Program-made: the position numbers and the translations under genes
Notes under the pieces: model-generated
Database searches by the model: none
What the model was told of the DNA's origin: nothing
Seen by the model: only the letters and a program-made list of their open reading frames with translations
In this document: piece after piece, positions 36,157-44,216 of the stretch
Layout of the letters: every line of letters begins with the position of its first letter
Numbering within the stretch: position 1 is the stretch's first letter
NCBI RefSeq assembly: GCF_017487405.1
Contig: NZ_CP062222.1
Coordinates: forward strand, 1,287,001 to 1,351,000
Reading direction: 5' to 3'
DNA from: Brevundimonas goettingensis
GTDB taxonomy: Bacteria; Pseudomonadota; Alphaproteobacteria; Caulobacterales; Caulobacteraceae
Length of the DNA: 64,000 nucleotides

Positions 36157-37368
36157 ATGGACTTCCAGCACAGCGAACGCGGCCTGCACTGGCAGGAGCG
36201 GGTGCAGCGCTTCATGGACGAGAAGGTCTATCCGCGCGCTGCCGAATACTGGGCCCAGGTCCACGCCGACCACACCGTCCAGCCGCCGATCATGGAGACC
36301 ATGAAGGCCGAGGCGCGCGAGGCCGGTCTGTGGAACATGTTCCTGCCCGGCGAGCACGGCGCAGGGCTGACCAACCTCGAATACGCACCCCTGGCCGAGA
36401 TCATGGGCCGGTCGCTCTGGTCGGCCGAGGTGTTCAACTGCAACGCCCCCGACACCGGCAATATGGAAGTGCTCCATATGTACGGAAACGAAGCCCAGCA
36501 GGAACAATGGCTCAAGCCCCTGATGGCCGGGACCATCCGCTCGGCCTTCCTGATGACCGAACCGGCCGTGGCCTCGTCCGACGCGACCAATATCCAGACC
36601 TCCATCGTCCGCGACGGCGATGAGTATGTGATCAACGGCCGCAAATGGTGGTCGACCAACATGGGTCACCCGAACGTCAGGATCGCCATCGTCATGGGCA
36701 AGACCGACACTTCGGCCGCGACCCACCAGCAGCAGTCCCAGATCCTGGTGCCCACCGACACGCCCGGCTTCCGCGTCGAGCGGATGCTGACCGTCTTCGG
36801 CTATGACGAGCGTCCGATCGGTCACGCCGAGGTCGTGCTCGACAACGTTCGGGTCCCCGTGACCAATCTGATCGCCGGCGAGGGCCGGGGCTTCGAGATC
36901 GCGCAAGGCCGCCTCGGGCCGGGCCGGATCCACCACTGCATGCGCACCATCGGCGCGGCGGAGCGGGCCCTGGACCTGATGTGCGAGCGCCTGCTCAACC
37001 GTACGGCCTTCCGCAAGCAGCTGGCCGAGCATTCGGTCTGGGAGCAGCGCGTCGGCGAGGCCCGCACGAATATCGAGATGTGCCGTCTGATGGTGCTCAA
37101 GGCCGCCTGGATGATCGACCAGGCCGGCGCCAAGAACGCCAAGTCCGAGATCGCCCAGATCAAGGTCGCGGCGCCGCGCATGGCGCTCAAGATCATCGAC
37201 GACGCCATCCAGGCCTTCGGCGGCGCCGGGGTCTCGGGCGACACGCCGCTGGCCGAGCTCTATGCCGGGGTGCGGACCCTGCGCCTCGCCGACGGCCCGG
37301 ACGAGGTTCACAACCGCACCATCGCCCGGCTGGAATACGCCAAGCACGGCGGCAAGCCCGTTCGGTAG
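36157..37368 (+). CDS. acyl-CoA dehydrogenase
   Basis: A 403-residue flavoenzyme of the acyl-CoA dehydrogenase family. Landmarks: [19 protein letters not shown] (FAD/substrate region), [40 protein letters not shown] segment (about 235-250), and the C-terminal [20 protein letters not shown] with [19 protein letters not shown]. It oxidises an acyl-CoA with transfer of electrons to ETF; chain-length preference is unknown. The catalytic Glu/Asp positions were not resolved here. Confidence 0.9.
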   Translation: MDFQHSERGLHWQERVQRFMDEKVYPRAAEYWAQVHADHTVQPPIMETMKAEAREAGLWNMFLPGEHGAGLTNLEYAPLAEIMGRSLWSAEVFNCNAPDTGNMEVLHMYGNEAQQEQWLKPLMAGTIRSAFLMTEPAVASSDATNIQTSIVRDGDEYVINGRKWWSTNMGHPNVRIAIVMGKTDTSAATHQQQSQILVPTDTPGFRVERMLTVFGYDERPIGHAEVVLDNVRVPVTNLIAGEGRGFEIAQGRLGPGRIHHCMRTIGAAERALDLMCERLLNRTAFRKQLAEHSVWEQRVGEARTNIEMCRLMVLKAAWMIDQAGAKNAKSEIAQIKVAAPRMALKIIDDAIQAFGGAGVSGDTPLAELYAGVRTLRLADGPDEVHNRTIARLEYAKHGGKPVR

Positions 37369-37395
37369 AACGACAGTCGCCCGTTTTTGTCAGCA

Positions 37396-37432
37396 GCCGT
37401 TCGCCGAAGGGGCTTTTCCCACGGCGAACGGC
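37396..37432. repeat. 11-bp perfect inverted repeat in the egt leader region
   Basis: GCCGTTCGCCG (37396-37406) and CGGCGAACGGC (37422-37432) around 15 bases. No run of T follows, so it is not a classic terminator. It lies between the acyl-CoA dehydrogenase and the egtB-egtD gene and may stabilise the upstream mRNA or form an operator. Confidence 0.5.
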
Positions 37433-37578
37433 GGTTGATCCATGGCGAAGCTGACGCGCCTCCCCATCTCCCCGCCATCGACGCTTCCGGCTCCTGACAC
37501 AGGAACCAAACGGCGGCGATGACATTTTCAGGGCCGGGTGGGGAACCGCCGTGGGCAACCCGGGCGGAGGCTGTCGCT

Positions 37579-39738
37579 ATGAATGATCTCTCGCGTATTC
37601 CCTCGTCCGCCTCGGACGACATCGACCTGTACCGCACGGTCCGGGCCCGGATGCCCGAGCTGGCGAACGGCCTCTCTCCCGAGGATCTGGCCGCCCAGCC
37701 CATGGCTGACGCCAGCCCCGGCAAATGGCATCTGGCCCACACCAGCTGGTTCTTCGAAGAGATGATCCTGGCCGCCGAGCCGGGCTATCGCCCCGTCGAT
37801 CCGCGCTTCCGCCAGATGTTCAACTCCTACTACGAAACCCTCGGTCAGCGCGTCGCCCGTCCCGAGCGCGGCCTCATGACCCGGCCTTCGGTCGACGAGG
37901 TCCTGGCCTATCGGCGCGAGATCGACCGGCGAATGGTCGACCGGCTGTCTCGCGGCCTGACCTCGGGCGCCGAACGCTATCTGTTCGCCCTGGGCCTCCA
38001 TCACGACCAGCAGCATCAGGAGCTGTTCCTGATGGACCTGCTCTATCTGATGTCGCGCTCGCCTCTGGACCCGGCCGCCTATGCCGTGGAGCCGCGTGAG
38101 GCTCCGGTTCAGCCTGCCGTCGGTGGCGTCACCCGTTTCGAGGGCGGTCTGGTCACGATCGGCCATGACGGCGACGGCTTCGCCTTCGACAACGAGGGTC
38201 CGGCGCATCGGACCTTCCTCCAGCCGTTTGCCCTGGCCAACGACCTCGTGACCAACGGCGACTGGATCCGCTTCATTCAGGACGGCGGCTATTCACGGCC
38301 CGAGCTCTGGCTGTCCGACGGCTGGGCGACGGTGAAGGCCAAGGAGTGGACCGCGCCCCTCTATTGGCACGCTGAAGGGGAGGGCGGCTGGCGCGTGTTC
38401 GGCCTGTCGGGCCTCGCCCCTGTCGATCCGGCCGCGCCCGTGCGCCACATCAGCGCCTATGAGGCCGACGCCTATGCCCGCTGGGCCGGCAAGCGGCTGC
38501 CGACCGAGGCCGAGTGGGAGCACGCGGCCGTAACCAACCCCGCCGCCTTCACGAACCTGTTCGGTGAGGTCTGGCAGCACACGTCCAGCAGCTATTCCGC
38601 CTATCCCGGGTTCAAACCGACCGACGGCACGGCGTCCGAGTACAACGGCAAGTTCATGGCCAACCAGATGGTGCTGCGCGGCGCCTGTTTCGCCACGCCG
38701 CCGGGCCATGCGCGCGCGACCTACCGCAACTTCTTCTATCCGCATCAAAGGTGGGCATTCATGGGGCTCAGGCTCGCCGAAGACATCACGCCCGACCGCG
38801 CCACGGCCGATACCGACGAGGCGGCCGAGTTCCGCGCCGAACTGATCGCGGGCCTGTCGAAGCCCCAGAAGGCCGTCTCGCCCAAATGGTTCTACGACGC
38901 CGAGGGCTCGCGCCTGTTCGAGGACATCACCCGCCTGCCGGAATACTATCCGACGCGGCAGGAGGCGGCCCTGCTCAAGGCCCTCGCCCCGCGTCTGACC
39001 CAGGACTTCGGCGACAACGCCGTCCTGGTCGAGTTCGGCTCAGGCGCCAGCGAGAAGACGCGCATCCTGCTGGACGCGGCGCCCAGTCTGTCGACCTACA
39101 TCCCGATCGACATCAGCCCCGACGCCCTGAACGAGGCGGCCGAGCGGATCACGGCGGCCTATCCCTCCGTCGAGGTCGTTCCGGTGGTCGGGGACTTCCT
39201 GAACCTGCCGCCGCTGCCGGAGCTGGGGCGCGGGCGCCGCATCGGCTTCTTCCCGGGTTCGACCATCGGCAATCTGGACCGCGACGCCGCCATCGACTTC
39301 CTGAAGACGGCCCGCGCCCGGCTGGACGACGGCTCCCTGTTCATCCTCGGCGTCGATCTGGTCAAGGCGCCCGAGCTGCTGGTCGCGGCCTATGACGACG
39401 CTCAAGGCGTGACGGCCGCGTTCAACAAGAACCTGCTGGTCCGCGCCAATGCCGAACTGGGCGCCGACTTCGACCTGGACGCCTTCGAGCATATGGCGGT
39501 CTGGAACGCAGCCGAGTCGCGCATGGAAATGCACCTGCGTTCTACCCGCGATCAGAGCGTCCGCATCGGTGACGCGACCATCCGCTTCGCCAAGGGCGAG
39601 ACCATCCACACCGAAAGCTCGCGCAAATACACCCGCGCCTCGGTGATCAAGATGGCCGAGGCGGCCGGCTGGACCGTCACCCTGTTCGAGACCAGCCCCG
39701 AGCCCTCGGTCGCCCTGGCCCTGCTGAGCGCGAGCTGA
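37579..39738 (+). CDS. EgtB-EgtD fusion: ergothioneine sulfoxide synthase and histidine trimethyltransferase
   Basis: A 719-residue two-domain protein. N-terminal part (about 1-415) is EgtB: a DinB-like domain with WHLAH (50-54) and HHDQQHQE (141-148) as iron-binding histidines, then an FGE-sulfatase domain (TFLQPFALANDLVTNGDWI, RLPTEAEWEHAA, NQMVLRGACF, TYRNFFYPHQRWAFMGLRL). C-terminal part (about 430-719) is EgtD: VSPKWFYDAEGSRLFEDI, VEFGSGASEKTRILLD and GFFPGSTIGNL. Together they trimethylate histidine and form the C-S bond with cysteine or gamma-Glu-Cys. The ATG at 37579 has CGGAGG upstream. OvoA-type fusions use a different methyltransferase, so ergothioneine is favoured. Confidence 0.9.
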   Translation: MNDLSRIPSSASDDIDLYRTVRARMPELANGLSPEDLAAQPMADASPGKWHLAHTSWFFEEMILAAEPGYRPVDPRFRQMFNSYYETLGQRVARPERGLMTRPSVDEVLAYRREIDRRMVDRLSRGLTSGAERYLFALGLHHDQQHQELFLMDLLYLMSRSPLDPAAYAVEPREAPVQPAVGGVTRFEGGLVTIGHDGDGFAFDNEGPAHRTFLQPFALANDLVTNGDWIRFIQDGGYSRPELWLSDGWATVKAKEWTAPLYWHAEGEGGWRVFGLSGLAPVDPAAPVRHISAYEADAYARWAGKRLPTEAEWEHAAVTNPAAFTNLFGEVWQHTSSSYSAYPGFKPTDGTASEYNGKFMANQMVLRGACFATPPGHARATYRNFFYPHQRWAFMGLRLAEDITPDRATADTDEAAEFRAELIAGLSKPQKAVSPKWFYDAEGSRLFEDITRLPEYYPTRQEAALLKALAPRLTQDFGDNAVLVEFGSGASEKTRILLDAAPSLSTYIPIDISPDALNEAAERITAAYPSVEVVPVVGDFLNLPPLPELGRGRRIGFFPGSTIGNLDRDAAIDFLKTARARLDDGSLFILGVDLVKAPELLVAAYDDAQGVTAAFNKNLLVRANAELGADFDLDAFEHMAVWNAAESRMEMHLRSTRDQSVRIGDATIRFAKGETIHTESSRKYTRASVIKMAEAAGWTVTLFETSPEPSVALALLSAS

Positions 39739-39774
39739 AAGCTGGCCAGCGCGCGAGGGGCTGAACCGCATAAG

Positions 39775-39805
39775 AAAAAGGCGACGAAACCGTTCGGGTC
39801 TCGCC
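39775..39805 (-). terminator. probable terminator of the KGG stress gene
   Basis: GGCGA (39780-39784) with TCGCC (39801-39805), inner ACC/GGT pairs, and TTTTT on the minus strand (39775-39779). It follows the 39834 gene; interrupted stem, so moderate support. Confidence 0.6.
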
Positions 39806-39833
39806 GCCTGATCCTTGCGCTCTCCGGGGAGGC

Positions 39834-40061
39834 TTACTCCGCCTGGGTCTCGACGTCGTCGGGACGCCGCGAACCGTGCGAGGCCTCGCCGCCCTTGCGG
39901 CCGGCCTGTGCGGCCAGACCGCGGTCCTGGGAGAAGCTTCTCTTCTCCGACGGGACGCTGGCCCCGCCCTTGCGGGCGATTTCGCGCTGACGTTCCGGGT
40001 CCATCGAGGCGAAGCCCCGCTTGGAGACACCCGAGGGGCGGTTGGTCTGACCTTCGGCCAT
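39834..40061 (-). CDS. KGG-motif stress protein
   Basis: A 75-residue, highly charged, probably disordered protein with two KGG units: IARKGGASVPSEKRSFS and AQAGRKGGEASHGS. Stress-induced KGG (GsiB-like) proteins share this pattern and are general-stress members in many bacteria. The ATG at 40061 has AGGAAGGAA upstream. A GGAAC-N16-GGTT element 42 bases upstream fits the EcfG stress sigma factor. Confidence 0.83.
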   Translation of the reverse strand: MAEGQTNRPSGVSKRGFASMDPERQREIARKGGASVPSEKRSFSQDRGLAAQAGRKGGEASHGSRRPDDVETQAE

Positions 40062-40102
40062 TCGGCTGTTCCTTCCTGAGTAGTGTGGTGCTTGCGATGA
40101 AG

Positions 40103-40127
40103 AACCCCGGGGGTCGGTCAAGGTTCC
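40103..40127 (-). promoter_or_regulatory. EcfG-type promoter of the KGG gene
   Basis: Minus-strand GGAAC (40127-40123) and GGTT (40106-40103) with exactly 16 bases between. The alphaproteobacterial general-stress consensus is GGAAC-N16/17-CGTT; the -10 differs at one base. Confidence 0.6.
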
Positions 40128-40156
40128 GAGCGGCCGTCATTCAGTCGCAAGAACAA

Positions 40157-40315
40157 TCAACTTGCATTCTGGTCAAAGGTTCGGGAATCGGGTTCATCCC
40201 CAATGCCGGGATCAATCTGCGGCAACTCATCGGGCGCGCCGCCGGGATCGATATCGGGGGTTTCGGCGGGTTCGTCGGGGAATTCAGGCGGGGCGCCCGG
40301 ATCGATATGGGTCAT
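40157..40315 (-). CDS. 52-residue acidic Pro/Asp repeat protein
   Basis: Small gene with ATG at 40315, stop TGA at 40159-40157 and the ribosome site AGGAGAA 6-7 bases upstream. The product is rich in Asp, Glu and Pro, with three IDPG units (IDPGAPPEFPDEP, IDPGGAPDELPQ, IDPGIGDEPD). No membrane segment and no cysteine. No family recognised. A near-consensus EcfG promoter (TGAAC-N16-CGTT at 40363-40339) lies 24 bases upstream, and it is flanked by two other small stress-type genes, so a stress role is inferred. Coding status is supported by the ribosome site, the promoter and the internal repeat. Confidence 0.72.
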   Translation of the reverse strand: MTHIDPGAPPEFPDEPAETPDIDPGGAPDELPQIDPGIGDEPDSRTFDQNAS

Positions 40316-40338
40316 GTCGGTTCTCCTGTTGAAAGGAG

Positions 40339-40363
40339 AACGTTCAAACCTCCGCGATGTTCA
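40339..40363 (-). promoter_or_regulatory. EcfG-type promoter of the 52-residue gene
   Basis: Minus-strand TGAAC (40363-40359), 16-base spacer, CGTT (40342-40339). The -10 is perfect and the -35 differs at one base from GGAAC. It ends 24 bases before the start codon. Confidence 0.6.
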
Positions 40364-40371
40364 GAAACCGG

Positions 40372-40397
40372 GGAACCCCAGCCCGAGGGCGGCGGTT
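40372..40397 (+). promoter_or_regulatory. EcfG-type promoter of the YqjD-like gene
   Basis: Plus-strand GGAAC (40372-40376) and GGTT (40394-40397) with 17 bases between; start codon 29 bases downstream. The divergent 52-residue gene has its own element 10 bases away on the other strand. Confidence 0.5.
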
Positions 40398-40425
40398 CTT
40401 TGGCCGAACCCCTGGGAGCTTTCCA

Positions 40426-40722
40426 ATGACCGATATCTCTTCGCCGACCGCCGACGACATCCTCTCCGACGACCTGCGCGAGGAAGGCCCCGCCCAGCGT
40501 CTGGGCAAGAAGGCCGACACCCTGATCGCAGACGTAGAGGGCCGCGCCTTCGCCCGCTCGGAAGGCATCCGCAAGGCCGTCCGTTCCGACCTGCATCAAG
40601 GCCGCCTCTGGGCTCGCGACCATGCCGAACAGACCCGCGAGGTCATTCGCGACCACCCGATGAAGACCGCCCTCTACGCCATCGGGGCGGGCGTGGTTCT
40701 GGGCCTGCTGCTGCGGCGATAA
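40426..40722 (+). CDS. YqjD/ElaB-like membrane-tethered stress protein
   Basis: A 98-residue protein: an acidic N-terminus, a central amphipathic helix (about 30-75, LGKKADTLIADVEGRAFARS region), then a basic loop HPMKTAL and a single C-terminal helix ending GAGVVLGLLLRR. This tail-anchored layout with a Gly-rich helix matches YqjD/ElaB/DUF883 proteins, which in E. coli bind stationary-phase ribosomes to the membrane. The ATG at 40426 has TGGGAG upstream. Confidence 0.82.
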   Translation: MTDISSPTADDILSDDLREEGPAQRLGKKADTLIADVEGRAFARSEGIRKAVRSDLHQGRLWARDHAEQTREVIRDHPMKTALYAIGAGVVLGLLLRR

Positions 40723-40735
40723 CTCCACTACCGCT

Positions 40736-40848
40736 CATCCCGGCGAATGCCGGGATCCAGATCCAGACGCTGCGGGCGCCGCAAGGTCGCTGACAGTGCG
40801 AACCTCAAACACCTCATTTGCATCTGGATCCCGGCATTCGCCGGGATG
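40736..40848. repeat. 27-bp perfect inverted repeat pair (site D)
   Basis: The unit CATCCCGGCGAATGCCGG... at 40736-40762 is repeated as its exact reverse complement at 40822-40848. Each unit contains its own small palindrome (CCCGGC.AATGCCGGG), so the block is REP-like but of a different family from the CTCTCCC clusters. It lies between convergent genes. Confidence 0.88.
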
Positions 40849-40871
40849 CGCGGTGAGAGAGTGAGCCGTCC

Positions 40872-41585
40872 TTACGACGGCCCGGTCGGCTCTCTGAACA
40901 GTCTCGGTCCCAGCAATGCACGGTCCGAGACGAACGGATTCGTCTGCCGCTCCTGACCGAAGGTCGAGTGCGGGCCGTGGCCCGGCACGAAGGTGACGCC
41001 GTCGCCCAGCGGCCAGAGCTTCTGCGTGATCGATCGGATCAGCGCCTCGGGGTCGCTCTTCGGAAAATCGGTCCGGCCGACCGAGCCCTGGAACAGGACG
41101 TCGCCGACCTGGGCGAAGCCGATGGCGCGGTTGAAGAAGACCACATGGCCCGGCGTATGGCCCGGGCAGTGCACCACCTCCCAGGTCGTCTCGCCGAGCG
41201 TCAGCACGTCGCCGTCGTTCAGCCAGCGGTTCGGGGTGAAGGTCCGCGCCTCGGGCAGACCGTACATCTGACCCTGCCTCGGAATGCCCTCGATCCAGAA
41301 CAGGTCCTCGATCTGCGGACCGATGATCTGGACGCCCGACTTCTCCTGCATCTCGGCCGCGCCGCCGGCATGGTCGAGGTGGCCGTGGGTGATCCAGATC
41401 TGGTCCAGCGTCAGGCCGCGCCGCGCGATCTCGCCCAGGATGGCGTCGGCCGACCCGCCGGGATCGATCACGGCGGCCTTCATCGTCTTTGTGCACCAGA
41501 CGGTCGTGCAGTTCTGCTGCAGCGGCGTGACCGGGGTGATGAAGACGCCCACAGGGGCTTGGTTAGGGGAGGGGCTCTGGCTCAT
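40872..41585 (-). CDS. metallo-beta-lactamase-fold hydrolase, glyoxalase II/YcbL-like
   Basis: A 237-residue zinc hydrolase. WITHGHLDHAGG holds the HxHxDH site (about residues 70-80), with later ligands in CPGHTPGHVVFFN, GDVLFQGSVGRTDF and FVPGHGPHST. The arrangement matches the YcbL type related to hydroxyacylglutathione hydrolase; the substrate could be a thioester. The ATG at 41585 gives a normal N-terminus; upstream frame is unconserved. Confidence 0.87.
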   Translation of the reverse strand: MSQSPSPNQAPVGVFITPVTPLQQNCTTVWCTKTMKAAVIDPGGSADAILGEIARRGLTLDQIWITHGHLDHAGGAAEMQEKSGVQIIGPQIEDLFWIEGIPRQGQMYGLPEARTFTPNRWLNDGDVLTLGETTWEVVHCPGHTPGHVVFFNRAIGFAQVGDVLFQGSVGRTDFPKSDPEALIRSITQKLWPLGDGVTFVPGHGPHSTFGQERQTNPFVSDRALLGPRLFREPTGPS

Positions 41586-41660
41586 TCCCGACAGATAGCG
41601 ATCCCGGCTCGCAGGCGAAAGCCGTCGCGCCGACCGGAACACGCCTGCTAGGAAGGCGGC

Positions 41661-42602
41661 ATGCTCGATCGCCGTCGCCTCCTGTCCGGCCTCGCCGCCG
41701 TCTCCGCCCTGACCGCGACGGGAAGGGCCCGCGCGGTTGCCAGTGAAGCGGGGCGCGGCCCGCGTCTCGCCATCACCATCGACGACTTCAACATAACGGA
41801 CGGCGCCCTGATGGACGGGGCGGCCCGTCATCGCGCCGTGCTGGACGCGCTGGACGCCGCCGGGATCAAGGCCGCCGGTCTGGTTGCGGGCAAATACGTC
41901 GACAACCCCACCGGCGCCGCCCGCCTGGCCGCATGGGCCGAGGCCGGACACCTGATCGGCAACCACACATACGCCCACGCCTACTACGGCGGTTCAAACC
42001 CTGGCGACCTCGGCGCCGACATCGACCGCTGCGCGCCCGTGATCGCGCCCTATGCGACGGCCCGGCCCCTGTTCCGCTTCCCCTATCTGGCCGAGGGGCG
42101 GACGGCGGAGACCCGCGACCGGATGCGCTCCGTCCTCGCCGACCGGGGTCTGCGCAACGCCCACGTCACCATCGACGCCTCGGACTGGTACGTCGACCAG
42201 CGCCTGCGCGAGCGGCTGGACAAGGACCCGGGCGCCGACGTCAGCCCCTACGGCGACTTCCTCGTGCGCCATCTGCTGGACCGGGCCGCCTTCTACGACG
42301 CTCTGGCCCGCGACGTGCTGGGCCGCAGCCCGCCGCACACCCTGCTGATCCATCACACCCTCGCGACAGCCCTGTTCCTGCCGAAGGTGCTGAAGGGCTT
42401 CCGCGACGCGGGCTGGACCCTGATCGATGCGGAAGCCGCCTTCGCCGACACGGTCTTCCAGTCGAAGCCCGACATCGCCCCCGCCGCCAACAGCCTGATC
42501 TGGCAACTGGCGAAGGCGGACGGCCGATTCGAGGCCCGGTTGCGGTCCCCCGGCGAGGACGGCCCCTATGAGGAACCCGCCATGGACGGGCTCGGCCTCT
42601 AG
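41661..42602 (+). CDS. exported polysaccharide deacetylase (NodB domain)
   Basis: A 313-residue carbohydrate esterase family 4 protein. The N-terminus (LDRRRLLSGLAAVSALTATG) is a twin-arginine-like signal. NodB motifs: AITIDDFN (motif 1, Asp-Asp), HLIGNHTYAH (motif 2, His-x3-His), RFPYLAEG (motif 3) and LLIHHT (motif 5). It removes N-acetyl groups from a polysaccharide, probably in the periplasm. Export makes it unlike the cytoplasmic HfsH holdfast deacetylase, but a role in the same polymer cannot be excluded. Confidence 0.83.
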   Translation: MLDRRRLLSGLAAVSALTATGRARAVASEAGRGPRLAITIDDFNITDGALMDGAARHRAVLDALDAAGIKAAGLVAGKYVDNPTGAARLAAWAEAGHLIGNHTYAHAYYGGSNPGDLGADIDRCAPVIAPYATARPLFRFPYLAEGRTAETRDRMRSVLADRGLRNAHVTIDASDWYVDQRLRERLDKDPGADVSPYGDFLVRHLLDRAAFYDALARDVLGRSPPHTLLIHHTLATALFLPKVLKGFRDAGWTLIDAEAAFADTVFQSKPDIAPAANSLIWQLAKADGRFEARLRSPGEDGPYEEPAMDGLGL

Positions 42603-42617
42603 ATCGCCACGTTCGCG

Positions 42618-42646
42618 TTGACCTTTGGGGCCTGTCTCGACATAAG
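42618..42646 (+). promoter_or_regulatory. putative sigma-70-type promoter upstream of tig
   Basis: TTGACC (42618-42623), 17-base spacer, CATAAG (42641-42646). A hairpin with trailing T-rich sequence (42659-42687) lies between it and the tig start, so tig could be attenuated, or the hairpin belongs to the deacetylase gene and tig starts from a later promoter. Confidence 0.4.
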
Positions 42647-42658
42647 GGCGGGCTTCGA

Positions 42659-42687
42659 AGCCGCCCCGAAACGAGGCGGCTCTTCTG
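42659..42687 (+). terminator. hairpin terminator between deacetylase gene and tig
   Basis: AGCCGCC (42659-42665) with GGCGGCT (42675-42681), 9-base loop, followed by CTTCTG. Weak T-tract. Confidence 0.5.
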
Positions 42688-42749
42688 CTTTATCCATTCC
42701 GCGTATGGCCACGTCGGCCGGTTGCGCCCCAGAACGTCAGATACCGACC

Positions 42750-44093
42750 ATGCAAGTCGTCGAAAAATCCACCGAAGGTCTCAGCCGCGTCATCGCCGTG
42801 ACCATCCCCGCCGCCGAGCTGAACGCCAAGCTGGACGCCAAGCTGAAGGAAGTCGCGCCGCAGATGAAGCTCAAGGGCTTCCGTCCCGGCAAGGTGCCCG
42901 CCGCCCACGTCAAGAAGACCTTCGGCCGTGAGTTCATGGGCGAAATCATCAACGCCGAGCTGAACGAGACGAGCCAGAAGGCCCTCGACGAAGCCAAGGT
43001 GCGCCCCGCCGCCCCGGCCGAGATGAAGCTGATCTCCGACATGGACAAGGTGATCCTGGGCCAGGAAGACCTGGCCTATGAGATGGAGCTGGAAGTCATG
43101 CCCGACTTCACGCCCGTCGATCCCAAGACCCTGAAGCTGACCCGCCCGACCTATGAAGCGACCGACGCCGACCTCGACGAAGCCCTCACCGAACTGGCCG
43201 GCCAGGCCAAGTCCTATGAGGACAAGAAGGGCAAGACCGTGAAGGCCGCCGACGGCGACCAACTGACCATCGACTTCCTGGGCAAGCTGGACGGCGAACC
43301 CTTCGACGGCGGCAAGGCCGAGGACGCGGACCTGGTGATCGGCTCGGGCCGCTTCATCCCCGGCTTCGAGGAACAGCTGGTCGGCGCCAAGGTCGGTGAA
43401 GAGAAGACCATCGAAGTGACCTTCCCGGCCGACTACCAGGCCGCCAACCTGGCCGGCAAGCTGGCCACCTTCGACATCAAGGTGAAGGCCATCAAGTCGG
43501 AAGTCGCCGGCGTGGTCGACGACGCCTTCGCCGAGCGCATCGGTCTGGAATCGCTGGACAAGCTCAAGGAGCTGCTGCGCGGCAACCTGAACCAGCAGTA
43601 CGCCGGCGCCGCCCGCTTCAAGCAGAAGCGCGCCCTGCTGGACCAACTGGACAGCGCCCACAGCTTCGACCTGCCGCCCAAGATGGTCGACGCCGAGTTC
43701 GACGGCATCTGGCAACAGGTCCAGGCCGACAAGGCCAAGGGCGACCTGCCGGAGGAAGACGCCGCCAAGTCCGACGAGGACCTGAAGGCCGAATACCGCA
43801 AGATCGCCGAGCGCCGCGTGCGCCTGGGTCTGGTCCTCGCTGAAATCGGCCGCGCCAACAACGTCGGCGTCTCCGATCAGGAACTGAACAACGCCATCAT
43901 GGCCGAGGCCCGCAACTACCCGGGTCAGGAGCGTATGGTCCTGGACTTCTACCGCCAGAACCCCAACGCCGCCGCCCAAATGCGCGCCCCGATCTATGAG
44001 GAGAAGGTCGTCGACCTGATCTTCGGCCAGGCCGAAACCACGGACACGCCGATCACCAAGGAAGAGCTGCTCAAGGAAGAAGACGAGGGCTGA
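42750..44093 (+). CDS. tig: trigger factor
   Basis: A 447-residue ribosome-bound chaperone with prolyl isomerase activity. N-terminal ribosome-binding domain with LKGFRPGKVPAAHVKKTFG (FRxGK signature), a PPIase domain (ADGDQLTIDFLGKLDGEPFDGGKAED, IGSGRFIPGFEEQLVGA), and a C-terminal chaperone domain with a long acidic end. The ATG at 42750 gives MQVVEKSTEGLSR, the expected start; the upstream frame is unconserved. It has a strong terminator and precedes three tandem genes and clpP, an order that is usually tig-clpP. Confidence 0.96.
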   Translation: MQVVEKSTEGLSRVIAVTIPAAELNAKLDAKLKEVAPQMKLKGFRPGKVPAAHVKKTFGREFMGEIINAELNETSQKALDEAKVRPAAPAEMKLISDMDKVILGQEDLAYEMELEVMPDFTPVDPKTLKLTRPTYEATDADLDEALTELAGQAKSYEDKKGKTVKAADGDQLTIDFLGKLDGEPFDGGKAEDADLVIGSGRFIPGFEEQLVGAKVGEEKTIEVTFPADYQAANLAGKLATFDIKVKAIKSEVAGVVDDAFAERIGLESLDKLKELLRGNLNQQYAGAARFKQKRALLDQLDSAHSFDLPPKMVDAEFDGIWQQVQADKAKGDLPEEDAAKSDEDLKAEYRKIAERRVRLGLVLAEIGRANNVGVSDQELNNAIMAEARNYPGQERMVLDFYRQNPNAAAQMRAPIYEEKVVDLIFGQAETTDTPITKEELLKEEDEG

Positions 44094-44136
44094 AGCCGTC
44101 TTCGGGGCCTCGGTTCCACCCTGACTGACCTTTGAA

Positions 44137-44167
44137 GGGCCGGTCCGTTCGCGGGCCGGCCCTTTTT
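44137..44167 (+). terminator. intrinsic terminator of tig
   Basis: GGGCCGG (44137-44143) with CCGGCCC (44156-44162) followed by TTTTT. Confidence 0.87.
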
Positions 44168-44216
44168 CGGCCCTACGTCGGGCCAATCCTCCCTATCCCT
44201 GTTTTGCGAGACGCAG

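Noticed and set aside
37500..37570. Known riboswitch upstream of the egt gene
   Set aside because: By eye no match to SAM-I, SAM-II, SAH, cobalamin or fluoride core motifs; kept only as an unexplained leader.
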